Shown piece by piece: positions 36,111 through 44,119 of a DNA stretch of 64,000 nt. Origin of the DNA: an uncultured Eubacteriales bacterium (GTDB lineage Bacteria > Bacillota > Clostridia > Oscillospirales > CAG-272); NCBI GenBank assembly GCA_934434925.1, contig CAKSAC010000008.1, positions 26,521-90,520 on the forward strand, read 5' to 3'. Within the stretch, counting starts at the first letter, position 1, and each line of letters opens with the position of its first letter. Both the position numbers and the translations under genes were made by a program. The notes beneath the pieces are model-generated. The model was not told the origin of the DNA. It did no database searches and saw nothing but the letters and a program-made list of their open reading frames with translations.

Positions 36111-36376
36111 TGCATGGCCGCCGCTTTTTAGCAGGCGGCGGTTCCGACCGCTGTGCGCCGGCTTCGTTTGCATGGCCGCGCTTTTCAAGCAGGCGGCGGT
36201 TCCGACCGCTGTGCGCTGACTTCGTTTGCATGGCCGCCGCTTTTTAGCAGGCGGCGGTTCCGACCGCTGTGCGCCCCGGCTTAGTTTGCATGGCCGCGCT
36301 TTTCAAGCAGGCGGCGGTTCCGACCGCTGTGCGCCCCGGCTTAGTTTGCATGGCCGCGCTTTTCAAGCAGGCGGCG
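36111..36376 (-). repeat. 58-60-bp tandem repeat, 4.5 copies, overlapping the pncB 3' end
   Basis: TGCATGGCCG-type units start at 36111, 36169, 36227, 36287 and 36347. The last, partial copy is the 3' end of pncB itself. It encodes RRLLEKRGHAN, and the neighbouring TTA (36341-36343) is the stop on the minus strand. In some copies that stop is changed (TTC instead of TTA on the plus strand). Confidence 0.95.
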
Positions 36377-37774
36377 TTTGATGTCCCAGAGTTTTTGCGA
36401 AAGGTCCACATAGTAACGATGCGGGTTTTCAAAACGGCGCACCTCTTCCCACAGGGTGGAAACTTCCCGGGCGCAGTAAGCCCGGATGTCATGAATCGAA
36501 GGGGAAGTGTAGACGCATTCCCCGTTTCGGAAGATCGGCACTTGCAATTCGCGCAGCGTATAATCGGTGACGGTCTTGCGTTTCCAGGTCTCTTCGGGGT
36601 CAAAGAGTTCCAGCGGGAGGCGTTCGTCCGGCACTTCGTCGTGGACGGTGATGAGGTCGGCGGTGGCCATGCCGTTCTTATCGAAAACCCGATAGACCTT
36701 TTTGAAGTGCGGATTGGTAATCTTTCCGGCATTTTCGCTGATTTTGATTTTCGGAATGATATGGCCGTCTGCATCTTCTTTGGCGGCCAGTTTGTAAACT
36801 CCGCCGAAGACCGGATCGCTTTTGGCGGTAATCAGCCGTTCTCCGACCCCGAACGCGTCAATCCGCGCTCCTTGGGCGATAATGTCGCGGATGATATTTT
36901 CATCCAGAGAGTTGGAAACCACAATCTTGCAGTCGGGGAAGCCGGCCTCGTCCAGCATCTGGCGCGCTTTTTTGGTGAGATAGGCAATATCGCCGGAGTC
37001 CAGTCGGATACCGCGGCGGCGCGCACCGCTGTCCCGGAAGGCACGGATCGCGTTCGGAACACCGCTTTTCAGCGCGTCATAGGTGTCAACCAGAAGCGTG
37101 GCGTTATCGGGGTAAAGGTTGCAGTAGGCCAGGAAGGCTTCGTATTCCGAATCGAACATCTGCACCCAGGAATGCGCCATGGTTCCCGAGGCGGGAATGC
37201 CGTAATCGCGGTCGCTGATCGTGCAGGCGGTGGAAGAACAGCCGCCGATAAACGCCGCCCGCGCCCCGAGGGAAGCGCCGTCGGCCCCCTGCGCCCGGCG
37301 CGATCCGAATTCGGCAACGGCGCGGCCGTCCGCCGCGCGGACGATACGGTTGGCTTTGGTGGCAATCAGAGACTGATGGTTGAGCGCAAGCAGGATATAG
37401 GTCTCCACAAACTGCGCCTCGATGGCAGGGGCGCGTACAGTCAGAATCGGCTCTCCGGGAAAGATCGGCGTACCTTCCGGAACGGCGTAAATGTCTCCCG
37501 TAAAGCGGAATTCCCGCAGATAGGAGAGGAACCCTTCGTCAAAGCATCCTTTGGTCCGTAAAAAGGCAATATCCTCATCGGTAAAGTGCAGATCCCTGAT
37601 ATAGGAAATGACCTGTTCCAGGCCGGCGGCAATGGCAAAACCGCCTCCGTCCGGAATCTGGCGGAAGAAAACATCAAAATAGGCAATCTCCTGCCCCTTG
37701 CCCAGAACATAATAGCCGTTTGCCATGGTCAGCTCATAGAAATCGCAGAGCATCGTATTATTCGGACTTTCCAT
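36341..37774 (-). CDS. pncB: Nicotinate phosphoribosyltransferase
   Basis: This 477-aa enzyme has CDFYELTMANGYYVLGKG, the GSRRAQGADGA motif, IPASGTMAHSWVQMF (with the phospho-His region), and GIRLDSGDIAYLTKKAR. It makes nicotinate mononucleotide from nicotinate and PRPP. The ATG at 37774 has AAGGAG; the longer frame to 37846 lacks homology. The C terminus ends in the repeat unit (RRLLEKRGHAN), which is probably not part of the conserved fold. Confidence 0.93.
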   Translation of the reverse strand: MESPNNTMLCDFYELTMANGYYVLGKGQEIAYFDVFFRQIPDGGGFAIAAGLEQVISYIRDLHFTDEDIAFLRTKGCFDEGFLSYLREFRFTGDIYAVPEGTPIFPGEPILTVRAPAIEAQFVETYILLALNHQSLIATKANRIVRAADGRAVAEFGSRRAQGADGASLGARAAFIGGCSSTACTISDRDYGIPASGTMAHSWVQMFDSEYEAFLAYCNLYPDNATLLVDTYDALKSGVPNAIRAFRDSGARRRGIRLDSGDIAYLTKKARQMLDEAGFPDCKIVVSNSLDENIIRDIIAQGARIDAFGVGERLITAKSDPVFGGVYKLAAKEDADGHIIPKIKISENAGKITNPHFKKVYRVFDKNGMATADLITVHDEVPDERLPLELFDPEETWKRKTVTDYTLRELQVPIFRNGECVYTSPSIHDIRAYCAREVSTLWEEVRRFENPHRYYVDLSQKLWDIKRRLLEKRGHAN

Positions 37775-37849
37775 AAAAAACTCCTTTTTTTGACCGGGGA
37801 AAAGCTCCCCCGGGGATAAAGCGAGCCGGGCTTCTTCCCGGCTCATATC

Positions 37850-39703
37850 TCAGGTTTCATAGTGGTAGGTGGGAACAAGTTCCTGAATCAGCGCGCGCAA
37901 GTCGGGCGAATCCTCGGCGGCTGCGACGCGAAGTTTTTCAAGACAGGCAAAGAGATGATCTTCATCGATTTCAAGCGGCCGGCCGATAGAAATCGAATCG
38001 TTGGCGGTCTTTTGCATTCCTTCTTCGGCCATCAGGCGCTCTTCATAGAGTTTTTCTCCGGGGCGCAGGCCCGTGATCTCAATTTTGATATCCACGTCGG
38101 GTTCATATCCCGAGAGCTTGATCAGATTGTAGGCCAAGTCGTAAATACGGACAGGCTCACCCATATCCAGCACAAAAATCTCGCCCCCCCGTGCGTAAGC
38201 GCCGGCCTGGAGAACCAGAGAGACGGCTTCGGGGATCGTCATGAAATAACGGATGATATCTTTATGCGTCAGCGTAACGGGGCCGCCCTCGGCAATCTGC
38301 TGACGGAACAGCGGGATGACCGAACCGTTGGAGCCGAGAACATTTCCGAACCGGACGGCCACGAATTCGGTTTCAGAGTGCCGCCCCATCGTTTGGATAA
38401 TCATTTCACAGATACGTTTGGTGGCCCCCATGACGTTGGTCGGGTTCACGGCTTTATCGGTCGAAATCATGACAAAGCGGCGGGTTCCGTACCGGTCTGC
38501 GGCGCGGGCGGTATTCAACGTGCCGAAAACATTGTTTTTGATGGCTTCCGACGGGGAGGTTTCCATCAGGGGAACGTGTTTATGCGCCGCCGCGTGAAAG
38601 ACAATTTCCGGGCGGAACGTATCGAAAATATGGTCGATTTTGGCGGCATCACGCACCGAGGCGATCAGAACCATAAGGTCAAGCTCGGGATGGCGGCGGA
38701 TCAGTTCCTGCTGAATATCATAGGCGTTGTTTTCATAAATATCGAGAATGATCAGACGGCGCGGATGATGCGTGGCAATCTGCCGGCAGAGTTCACTGCC
38801 GATGGAACCGCCGCCGCCCGTAACCATCACAACGCGCCCTTCGATATACCCCATGATCTGGTCAAGATTGGTTTTGGTCTGTTCCCGGCCGAGCAGATCC
38901 TGCACCGATACGTCCCGCAGGGCGGAGACAGAGACTTGTCCGGTCACAAGCTGGTAAACGCCGGGCAAAATCTGGATTTTACACCGGGTCGTGGAGCAGA
39001 TGTCGTGGATGCGCTTGATGTCGGCCTTCTCGGCGGAAGGCATGGCGATGACGATGTTGCGGATACGGTAACGCCGGGCATAATACGGAATATCTTCGGT
39101 TTTTCCGACCACGCGCACATTCCCGATGAAGGTGTGGTAGAGCGACGGATCATCATCAATAAAACAAACGGGATGCAGGAGAAGTTCCGGAGAAGTCTGC
39201 ATTTCTCTGAGCAGGAGCGCGCCGGCATTTCCGGCTCCGACCAGCATGGTGCGCTTGCCGTGATACCGTTGAACGCGCAGGGCCTGTTGCGCGAGGATCA
39301 GAAAACGTTTCAAAGAGCGGTAACTGCCCGTGAGGAGCAGGAGCATTCCGGTAAAGAGAAGAGCAAACCGCCAGTCCACCACGGTTCCCGGCATGAGCAG
39401 GGAATACAGGAGATTGCATACGGCCAGCAGGGCGCAGGCTCCGTAAAGCCGCATCATTTCCAGAATTCCGAAGGTCGAAAGCGGAAGCTGATAAAGCCGC
39501 AACAGGGTATAAAGGAAAACCGTCAGCAAAAGGTTTCCGACGCAATAATAAAACTCTTTTTCGAAAAGGCGGGGAAGAGCGTCCGGCATGTTGCCGTGTA
39601 ACGCCACCGCTAACAGAAGAGAGAAAAATACACAGAAAATATCTAAAACGACAAGAGAAATAATGCGGATTTTTGCCCGCACAGGCGTTTTCATATGGTC
39701 CAT
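37850..39703 (-). CDS. CapD/WbpM-like nucleotide-sugar 4,6-dehydratase (membrane)
   Basis: This 617-aa protein has four TM segments (about 10-130), a first Rossmann-like domain (MLVGAGNAGALLLREM) and a C-terminal SDR domain with TGGGGSIGSELCRQI. Its catalytic region is STDKAVNPTNVMGATKR, where Met replaces the usual SDR Tyr, as in WbpM/PglF-type UDP-GlcNAc dehydratases. It makes a UDP-4-keto-6-deoxy sugar for cell-surface glycans. It stands alone, without glycan genes next to it. Confidence 0.88.
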   Translation of the reverse strand: MDHMKTPVRAKIRIISLVVLDIFCVFFSLLLAVALHGNMPDALPRLFEKEFYYCVGNLLLTVFLYTLLRLYQLPLSTFGILEMMRLYGACALLAVCNLLYSLLMPGTVVDWRFALLFTGMLLLLTGSYRSLKRFLILAQQALRVQRYHGKRTMLVGAGNAGALLLREMQTSPELLLHPVCFIDDDPSLYHTFIGNVRVVGKTEDIPYYARRYRIRNIVIAMPSAEKADIKRIHDICSTTRCKIQILPGVYQLVTGQVSVSALRDVSVQDLLGREQTKTNLDQIMGYIEGRVVMVTGGGGSIGSELCRQIATHHPRRLIILDIYENNAYDIQQELIRRHPELDLMVLIASVRDAAKIDHIFDTFRPEIVFHAAAHKHVPLMETSPSEAIKNNVFGTLNTARAADRYGTRRFVMISTDKAVNPTNVMGATKRICEMIIQTMGRHSETEFVAVRFGNVLGSNGSVIPLFRQQIAEGGPVTLTHKDIIRYFMTIPEAVSLVLQAGAYARGGEIFVLDMGEPVRIYDLAYNLIKLSGYEPDVDIKIEITGLRPGEKLYEERLMAEEGMQKTANDSISIGRPLEIDEDHLFACLEKLRVAAAEDSPDLRALIQELVPTYHYET

Positions 39704-39799
39704 ACAATCTACTCACTTTCCGGTTTATCCCCTGCCCGGCAGGGACGGTCAAAGCATAAACTGTCGAAAGACAGGCGTGTTACGTAATAGTCTTGTTAT

Positions 39800-39828
39800 A
39801 GTATAACACAATGCGCGTAATTTTTCAA
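39800..39828 (-). promoter_or_regulatory. Promoter of the CapD-like gene
   Basis: Minus-strand TTGAAA (39823-39828), 17-base spacer, TATACT (39800-39805). Confidence 0.65.
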
Positions 39829-39949
39829 GTGTTTTTCACAAACTGCCGGCTACGGCGCGGCGTTTGGCTAACGGGGAGCGCCGAGGGGGTGAGATTTACG
39901 GAATTCCGCGGATTTTTTCATCTTTTTCCGTAAAAGAAGAAAAATAGGC

Positions 39950-39977
39950 TTGACAAATACGGATTTTATGATACAAT
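39950..39977 (+). promoter_or_regulatory. Promoter of tRNA-Ala
   Basis: TTGACA (39950-39955), 16-base spacer, TACAAT (39972-39977), 31 bases before the mature tRNA. Confidence 0.7.
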
Positions 39978-40008
39978 AAATATGCTTTCGGCAAAAAGAA
40001 ACGATAAC

Positions 40009-40084
40009 GGGCTTGTAGCTCAGCTGGGAGAGCGCTGCGTTCGCAACGCAGAGGTCATGGGTTCGAATCCCACCAGGTCCACCA
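40009..40084 (+). tRNA. tRNA-Ala (anticodon CGC)
   Basis: A full cloverleaf: acceptor GGGCTTG with CAGGTCC, D arm TAGCTCAGCTGGGAGAGC, anticodon stem CTGCG/CGCAG with loop TTCGCAA (anticodon CGC, reads GCG) and T arm GGGTTCGAATCCC. CCA is encoded at the end. The first pair of the T stem is A-C, a mild mismatch. Confidence 0.93.
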
Positions 40085-40090
40085 CCAAGA

Positions 40091-40134
40091 CACACGCAAA
40101 AGGAGCGTATAAAACTCCGTCGCGTGTGTTTTTT
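40091..40134 (+). terminator. Terminator of the tRNA gene
   Basis: CACACGC/GCGTGTG, with an inner GGAG/CTCC, is followed by TTTTTT. Confidence 0.85.
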
Positions 40135-40613
40135 CTATGCGAAACAGGGGTAAATTGCCGTTTTTGTGGCAGTTTGCCCTTTTTGTTGTTTCTTCGCGCG
40201 TCGAAGCGGGGGGGTGTTCTTCTCCCGCTTTGGAAAATCGCAAACTGTCAGCGGTGGCGCAAAAGGGGTTTTGCACGATACGGAGCGCACGGTTCTCATA
40301 CGCGGCATATGCAAGACCCTCTCCAAGGTCCGGATGGAAGCCTTTCGGAAATTCACTTTTGCGGAAATTCGGGATCCGCAAACGCAATAGCGGTTGAAAA
40401 ATACAGATACAAGTTGCAGGATGTATTCCTCATCAAAGCATGGATGTAAACCCGGAAAGACCGGATGTTGAAATGATGGCAGATGGGGTCCGTATTGTTT
40501 TTGTAAAGACTTTCCGGAGCTGAAATGCCGGGATGAACACCGGAAAAACAGGGGAACGGGCAAAACCCGCTTTTTCTTTTGGCTCGGGCTTGACGGCTTT
40601 GCCTGCTCTCCGA

Positions 40614-40647
40614 CAAAAAAAGGACTGTCGTATGGGAAGACAGCCCT
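40614..40647 (-). terminator. Leftward terminator, probably for the solute-binding protein gene
   Basis: On the minus strand GGGCTGTC/GACAGTCC (one G-U pair) is followed by seven T. It is 435 bases past the stop at 41082, so the transcript would carry a long 3' region with the repeats. Confidence 0.65.
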
Positions 40648-40898
40648 TGGTTTACGGGAATATTTTTCAGCACCATCGATTCAGCGGAATTTTTGAAAGG
40701 CACTTTGCACGCAAAATGCGCCGCAGAGGTGCGAAACGCCCGCGAGGGGGAGTACGGTTCGGGAAATCTGCCCCTACAAGCGAGAATATCTGCTCGGCAG
40801 ACGGGAAAGGTTCACGGCGCGAACGTGAAAATCCGCACCATGCGCGACAGAAGGAAAGAAGTTTTACACGCCGGGCAGCGTGCGCTTTTGCATTCGGC

Positions 40899-41022
40899 GG
40901 CCCCGGGGATTGGCGGGGTTCTTTCGGGGCCAAAAGGGCGGCCCCGGGCGGGGAATGGCGGGGTTCTTTCGGGGCCGAAAGGGCGGGGAATCAGAGAGTT
41001 TCTGCCGGTTCGGCGGCGGCCC
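40899..41022 (-). repeat. Duplicated copy of the aac(3)-like gene 3' end plus downstream repeat
   Basis: 40899-40941 and 40942-41022 are two tandem versions of the segment at 43108-43186. The second includes the last coding bases and stop of the acetyltransferase (40991-41022 equals 43155-43186, encoding AAAEPAETL-stop on the minus strand). Confidence 0.9.
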
Positions 41023-41081
41023 CGGGAGATTTTATCATGGCGGCGGCCGCAGTTTCCAGCCCGAACGCGACGCAAAAGGTA

Positions 41082-42731
41082 CTAATCGGTTCTTTTACCG
41101 AAGGAGGCAACCAATTTTTCCCATTGTACGACTTTGGCAGCATACTCCGAATCCCAATCCGAAGAATAGGTGTTGGTTTTCTTGTTGAAAGAGGAACGCA
41201 TGAAATCCTCATACGTATGGAGCGAGGCGTTTCGGGTGCAGTAATAATCATAGAGCATCGACATCGGGGAACATATCCCGTCGTGGATGATCTGGATCAT
41301 CTGCATTTGCTGTTGTGAATCCGACTGATTGACTTTGATCATCAGGTTGGTCTCATAATATTCTTCCATGAAACTCTCGCTGTTTTCGGCCATGAGCTGG
41401 AGAAACGCAGAGGACAGCGTAAAATCCTCCGGCTTGGCGGTAATCAGAATGCCGCCGCCGTTGGCAACGTCCGAGGTAAGCGCGCCGTAGAGTTTTTTAA
41501 CGTCGTTGAAATCGGTGCTTTCAACTTCGTTAAAGTAACGCGGGTTTGGCAGAAAAGCGTAGTTATCATGCATGTCCCGGATCAAGGGGCTTTCATAGGT
41601 CGCAAGTGCCTGTCCGATGGCAAAGGCGGCGCGCCCCTCGGCGAAGGTGGTGGAGGCCGATTCGCGGCGCGGATTCAAGGTGAGGCTGCTGCTATTTTTC
41701 ACATCCTGCCAATAATAGGAGAACCACGGCTCCTTTTCCATATTGATAAAAGAATCGACCCAGTTATGCACTTCGCCGATGTCGGTAATATACGAGACTT
41801 TCCCGTTTTCATCCTTTTCAAAAACATCCAGCCCCGAGGTCGCGAAGAAGGAGCGGACGCACCACGGTGAGCCGACCACGCCCATGACGCTGGTGCTGTT
41901 CCATTCACCGCCGCTATCCTGACAGCAGGCATCGGCAATAGCCATCATGGTCTCGTAGGTCCAGCTTCCGTCCAGCACATGCCCGAAAAGAGCAATAGCT
42001 CCGCTGTCGGCTCTGTTTTCGGGGCGGTAACGCTCCTCGATTCTCGTGGTGTTGGCTAAAACGCCGTAAGAGAGGCGGAACTGGTCGATAAAGAAATCCC
42101 CGAAGAGCATATAGATTTTGCTCTTGTCGATGGTGTTTTCTTCCATCATGCCGAGATACCAGCCCTTGCGGGTCAGGTCGAAATAATTGTCCTGATCTTT
42201 GTCGTAGACATTGTAAAGAAGACCGGTGATCCCGGCGCGCACCAGGCCGAAATTTGCATGGATGATGAGGCTTGGGCCGTCTTTCTGATTGGCGGTGACC
42301 ACGGCTTGAATATCCGATAAAAGGGTATCCCCGTTCCCCTTCCAGCCGGCCAGCGTATACCGTACATCTTCATTTTCAAGATTGAGAATGCCCAGCACTT
42401 TATCATGGCGGTCGGTGGCTTCGACCAGCACGGTGTTAGCGGCGGTTTCATCGGAATCATCAATGCCGCGCATATAGGGCAGGCAGGATTCTGTTCCGGT
42501 CGCTCTGATGTCGGCGTCCGCAATGTAGTCGTTGAACCAGATGTGGAGTTTTTGCCCTTTGAAGGAGACATCGGCCCATTTATCGGGCGGGTCGTCCTGG
42601 CTTTGCGATGTGGTCGTGGTCTTGGATGGTTTAGTCGTGGTGTCGGCCGGTTTATCGCCGCAGGCCGAAAAAAGCGTTACCGCAAAAGAAAGCGCCAGGA
42701 TGAGGGAGAGAACGCGCAAAAACTTGTTCAT
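41082..42731 (-). CDS. Extracellular solute-binding lipoprotein
   Basis: This 549-aa lipoprotein has lipobox FSAC (C24) and a Thr/Ser linker. The body resembles family-1 (sugar-type) ABC solute-binding proteins: LHIWFNDYI near the start, FAEGRAAFAIGQALATYESPLIRDM in the middle. No ABC permease or ATPase is near, so the transporter partner must be elsewhere. The ATG at 42731 has AAAGGA eight bases upstream. It is in the same orientation as the acetyltransferase and amidohydrolase upstream, with a 420-base gap. Confidence 0.75.
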   Translation of the reverse strand: MNKFLRVLSLILALSFAVTLFSACGDKPADTTTKPSKTTTTSQSQDDPPDKWADVSFKGQKLHIWFNDYIADADIRATGTESCLPYMRGIDDSDETAANTVLVEATDRHDKVLGILNLENEDVRYTLAGWKGNGDTLLSDIQAVVTANQKDGPSLIIHANFGLVRAGITGLLYNVYDKDQDNYFDLTRKGWYLGMMEENTIDKSKIYMLFGDFFIDQFRLSYGVLANTTRIEERYRPENRADSGAIALFGHVLDGSWTYETMMAIADACCQDSGGEWNSTSVMGVVGSPWCVRSFFATSGLDVFEKDENGKVSYITDIGEVHNWVDSFINMEKEPWFSYYWQDVKNSSSLTLNPRRESASTTFAEGRAAFAIGQALATYESPLIRDMHDNYAFLPNPRYFNEVESTDFNDVKKLYGALTSDVANGGGILITAKPEDFTLSSAFLQLMAENSESFMEEYYETNLMIKVNQSDSQQQMQMIQIIHDGICSPMSMLYDYYCTRNASLHTYEDFMRSSFNKKTNTYSSDWDSEYAAKVVQWEKLVASFGKRTD

Positions 42732-43107
42732 GGGCAATATCCTTTCATAAAATCGTGTAGGGGGCGATCAGAATTTCTCTGTCGCCGGGAATGCTTTCAA
42801 AATCAGTCGGATGCGTTTTTGAAAGGTTTCATGTTTTTTCCGGTGGTGGTTCGGTTGTTGATCTTTGCCGCACGGTCAAAGGGAAGGATTTGGTTTTTAT
42901 CAGGACAAGGATGCCTGTAAAGCGCGCAAATGCTTTTCTGACACCGTCAGATCGGGTGTTTTTGATGTCGTCATATCAACGCGGCCGGTCGGCGGAAACT
43001 GCGGCCACGCAGGTTGCGGACAGGGAGTTTTCCGGGAATTTTCCAAGGCCGTAAGCGCCTGTTGGGTGGCCGGAGCGGCGCGCATTTTCGGGGAGAAGAG
43101 TCGCGTA
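42732..43107. other. Intergenic region between the aac(3)-like and solute-binding genes, no gene seen
   Basis: About 380 bases without a supported gene on either strand. No strong promoter was found; the lipoprotein gene could be read from the upstream operon. Confidence 0.5.
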
Positions 43108-43186
43108 GGCCCCGGGGATTGGCGGGGTTCTTTCGGGGCCAAAAGGGCGGGGAATCAGAGAGTTTCTGCCGGTTCGGCGGCGGCCC
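43108..43186 (-). repeat. 3'-end element of the aac(3)-like gene, parent of the copy at 40899-41022
   Basis: Contains the last 32 coding bases and stop of the acetyltransferase (43155-43186) and about 47 bases downstream that include GGCGGGGTTCTTTCGGGGCC. Confidence 0.88.
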
Positions 43187-44045
43187 AGGCACGGCGGAAC
43201 CAGTCGGCTTCCTCGGGGGCCATATACGCCTCGGGATCGGCGGTGACGATTGCTTCGCAGGAGAGCACCATCCGGAAAATGTCCATGAGAATCAGCTTGG
43301 CGTTTCCGCAGCGGCCGTACCGGACGATACTTTCGCAGCGGGCGAGGATCGGTTCCATCTTTTGCATGCTTTTTGCGTCAATGTGCGGGGAAAGAAGCGT
43401 CATAGAGGTGGAATTTTTTGCTTTTTGGCTCAATTGGTGCGCATATTCCGCATATTGCGGGTAAGTGGCCAGTTCGGCTTTCAGAGAGTTGCGCACGGCA
43501 TCATCCCGGATGGCGTTCAGGGCGCGTTCAATCAGGCGGGCCTCCATGAAATGACGGTAGGTGTTGGGGGCGGTCGTGACCCCGAGGAAAAGCACCTTGC
43601 CGCCGAGATCGAACATTTTTTGCCACGGGGAACCGTAGGAAAAGGCGTAGTCACCGTACAGATGGAACCGCGGGCCGACGGTTTCGTGTCCGGTCGTCAG
43701 ATAGGCCGCTTGCGCGCCGATGGCGGCGCAACTGTGCGTCGCCTGATTGGAACGGAGAGCCTCCGGCCGCCGACGGAGCGTTTCCGTAATCAGCCCGACA
43801 TCCGAAGGCGAAGTGTCTTTGTTCCAGTTTTCATAAGCGTGCATAAAGTCTTTCTGCACCAGGGTGGGGGCGACCAGCGTACCGGTCTTGCCGACGGCTT
43901 CAAGCAATCCGTCAATAACGGTATCGGCTCCGTTTTCGACCTGCCCGAGACTTTTCAGCGAGGAATGGAAGAGAAGAATATCGCCTTCCTTGATTCCAAG
44001 TTCTTTCATGGCGGCGCAAATGTCCTGTTTTGTTACTGTTATCAT
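43155..44045 (-). CDS. AAC(3)-family N-acetyltransferase
   Basis: This 296-aa protein has the antibiotic-NAT fold: DILLFHSSLKSLGQ (like HSSLxxxG), SNQATHSCAAIGAQA (the HPTHS-type catalytic His is kept), YGSPWQKMFDLGGKVLFLGV and RHFMEAR (second His/Glu). The family acetylates amino groups using acetyl-CoA; aminoglycosides are only one substrate class. Its setting (amidohydrolase fusion, solute-binding protein, AraC) points to metabolism of an amino compound more than to resistance. AAAGGA precedes the ATG. Confidence 0.85.
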   Translation of the reverse strand: MITVTKQDICAAMKELGIKEGDILLFHSSLKSLGQVENGADTVIDGLLEAVGKTGTLVAPTLVQKDFMHAYENWNKDTSPSDVGLITETLRRRPEALRSNQATHSCAAIGAQAAYLTTGHETVGPRFHLYGDYAFSYGSPWQKMFDLGGKVLFLGVTTAPNTYRHFMEARLIERALNAIRDDAVRNSLKAELATYPQYAEYAHQLSQKAKNSTSMTLLSPHIDAKSMQKMEPILARCESIVRYGRCGNAKLILMDIFRMVLSCEAIVTADPEAYMAPEEADWFRRAWAAAEPAETL

Positions 44046-44119
44046 GCTTTTTTCCTTTCTGCAGTTCCGATAGAGAGAATGTGGTTTCCCGGGGCAGGCG
44101 GCCCCGGCACGTCGCGGGG

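Larger units (their letters stand above)
40140..41081. other. Gene-free stretch of about 940 bases after tRNA-Ala
   Basis: I see no convincing gene on either strand: open frames are short, lack ribosome binding sites and have no family resemblance. It holds a leftward terminator (40614-40647) and two copies of a repeat derived from the aac(3)-like gene's 3' end (40899-41022). Confidence 0.6.

Noticed and set aside
40533..41318. 261-codon plus-strand frame between tRNA-Ala and the lipoprotein
   Set aside because: Crosses the repeat copies and the lipoprotein 3' end, has no ribosome site and no family resemblance.
43155..44045. Aminoglycoside resistance determinant
   Set aside because: The fold fits AAC(3), but the neighbours are metabolic, with no mobile signature around. 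Family membership alone does not show resistance.
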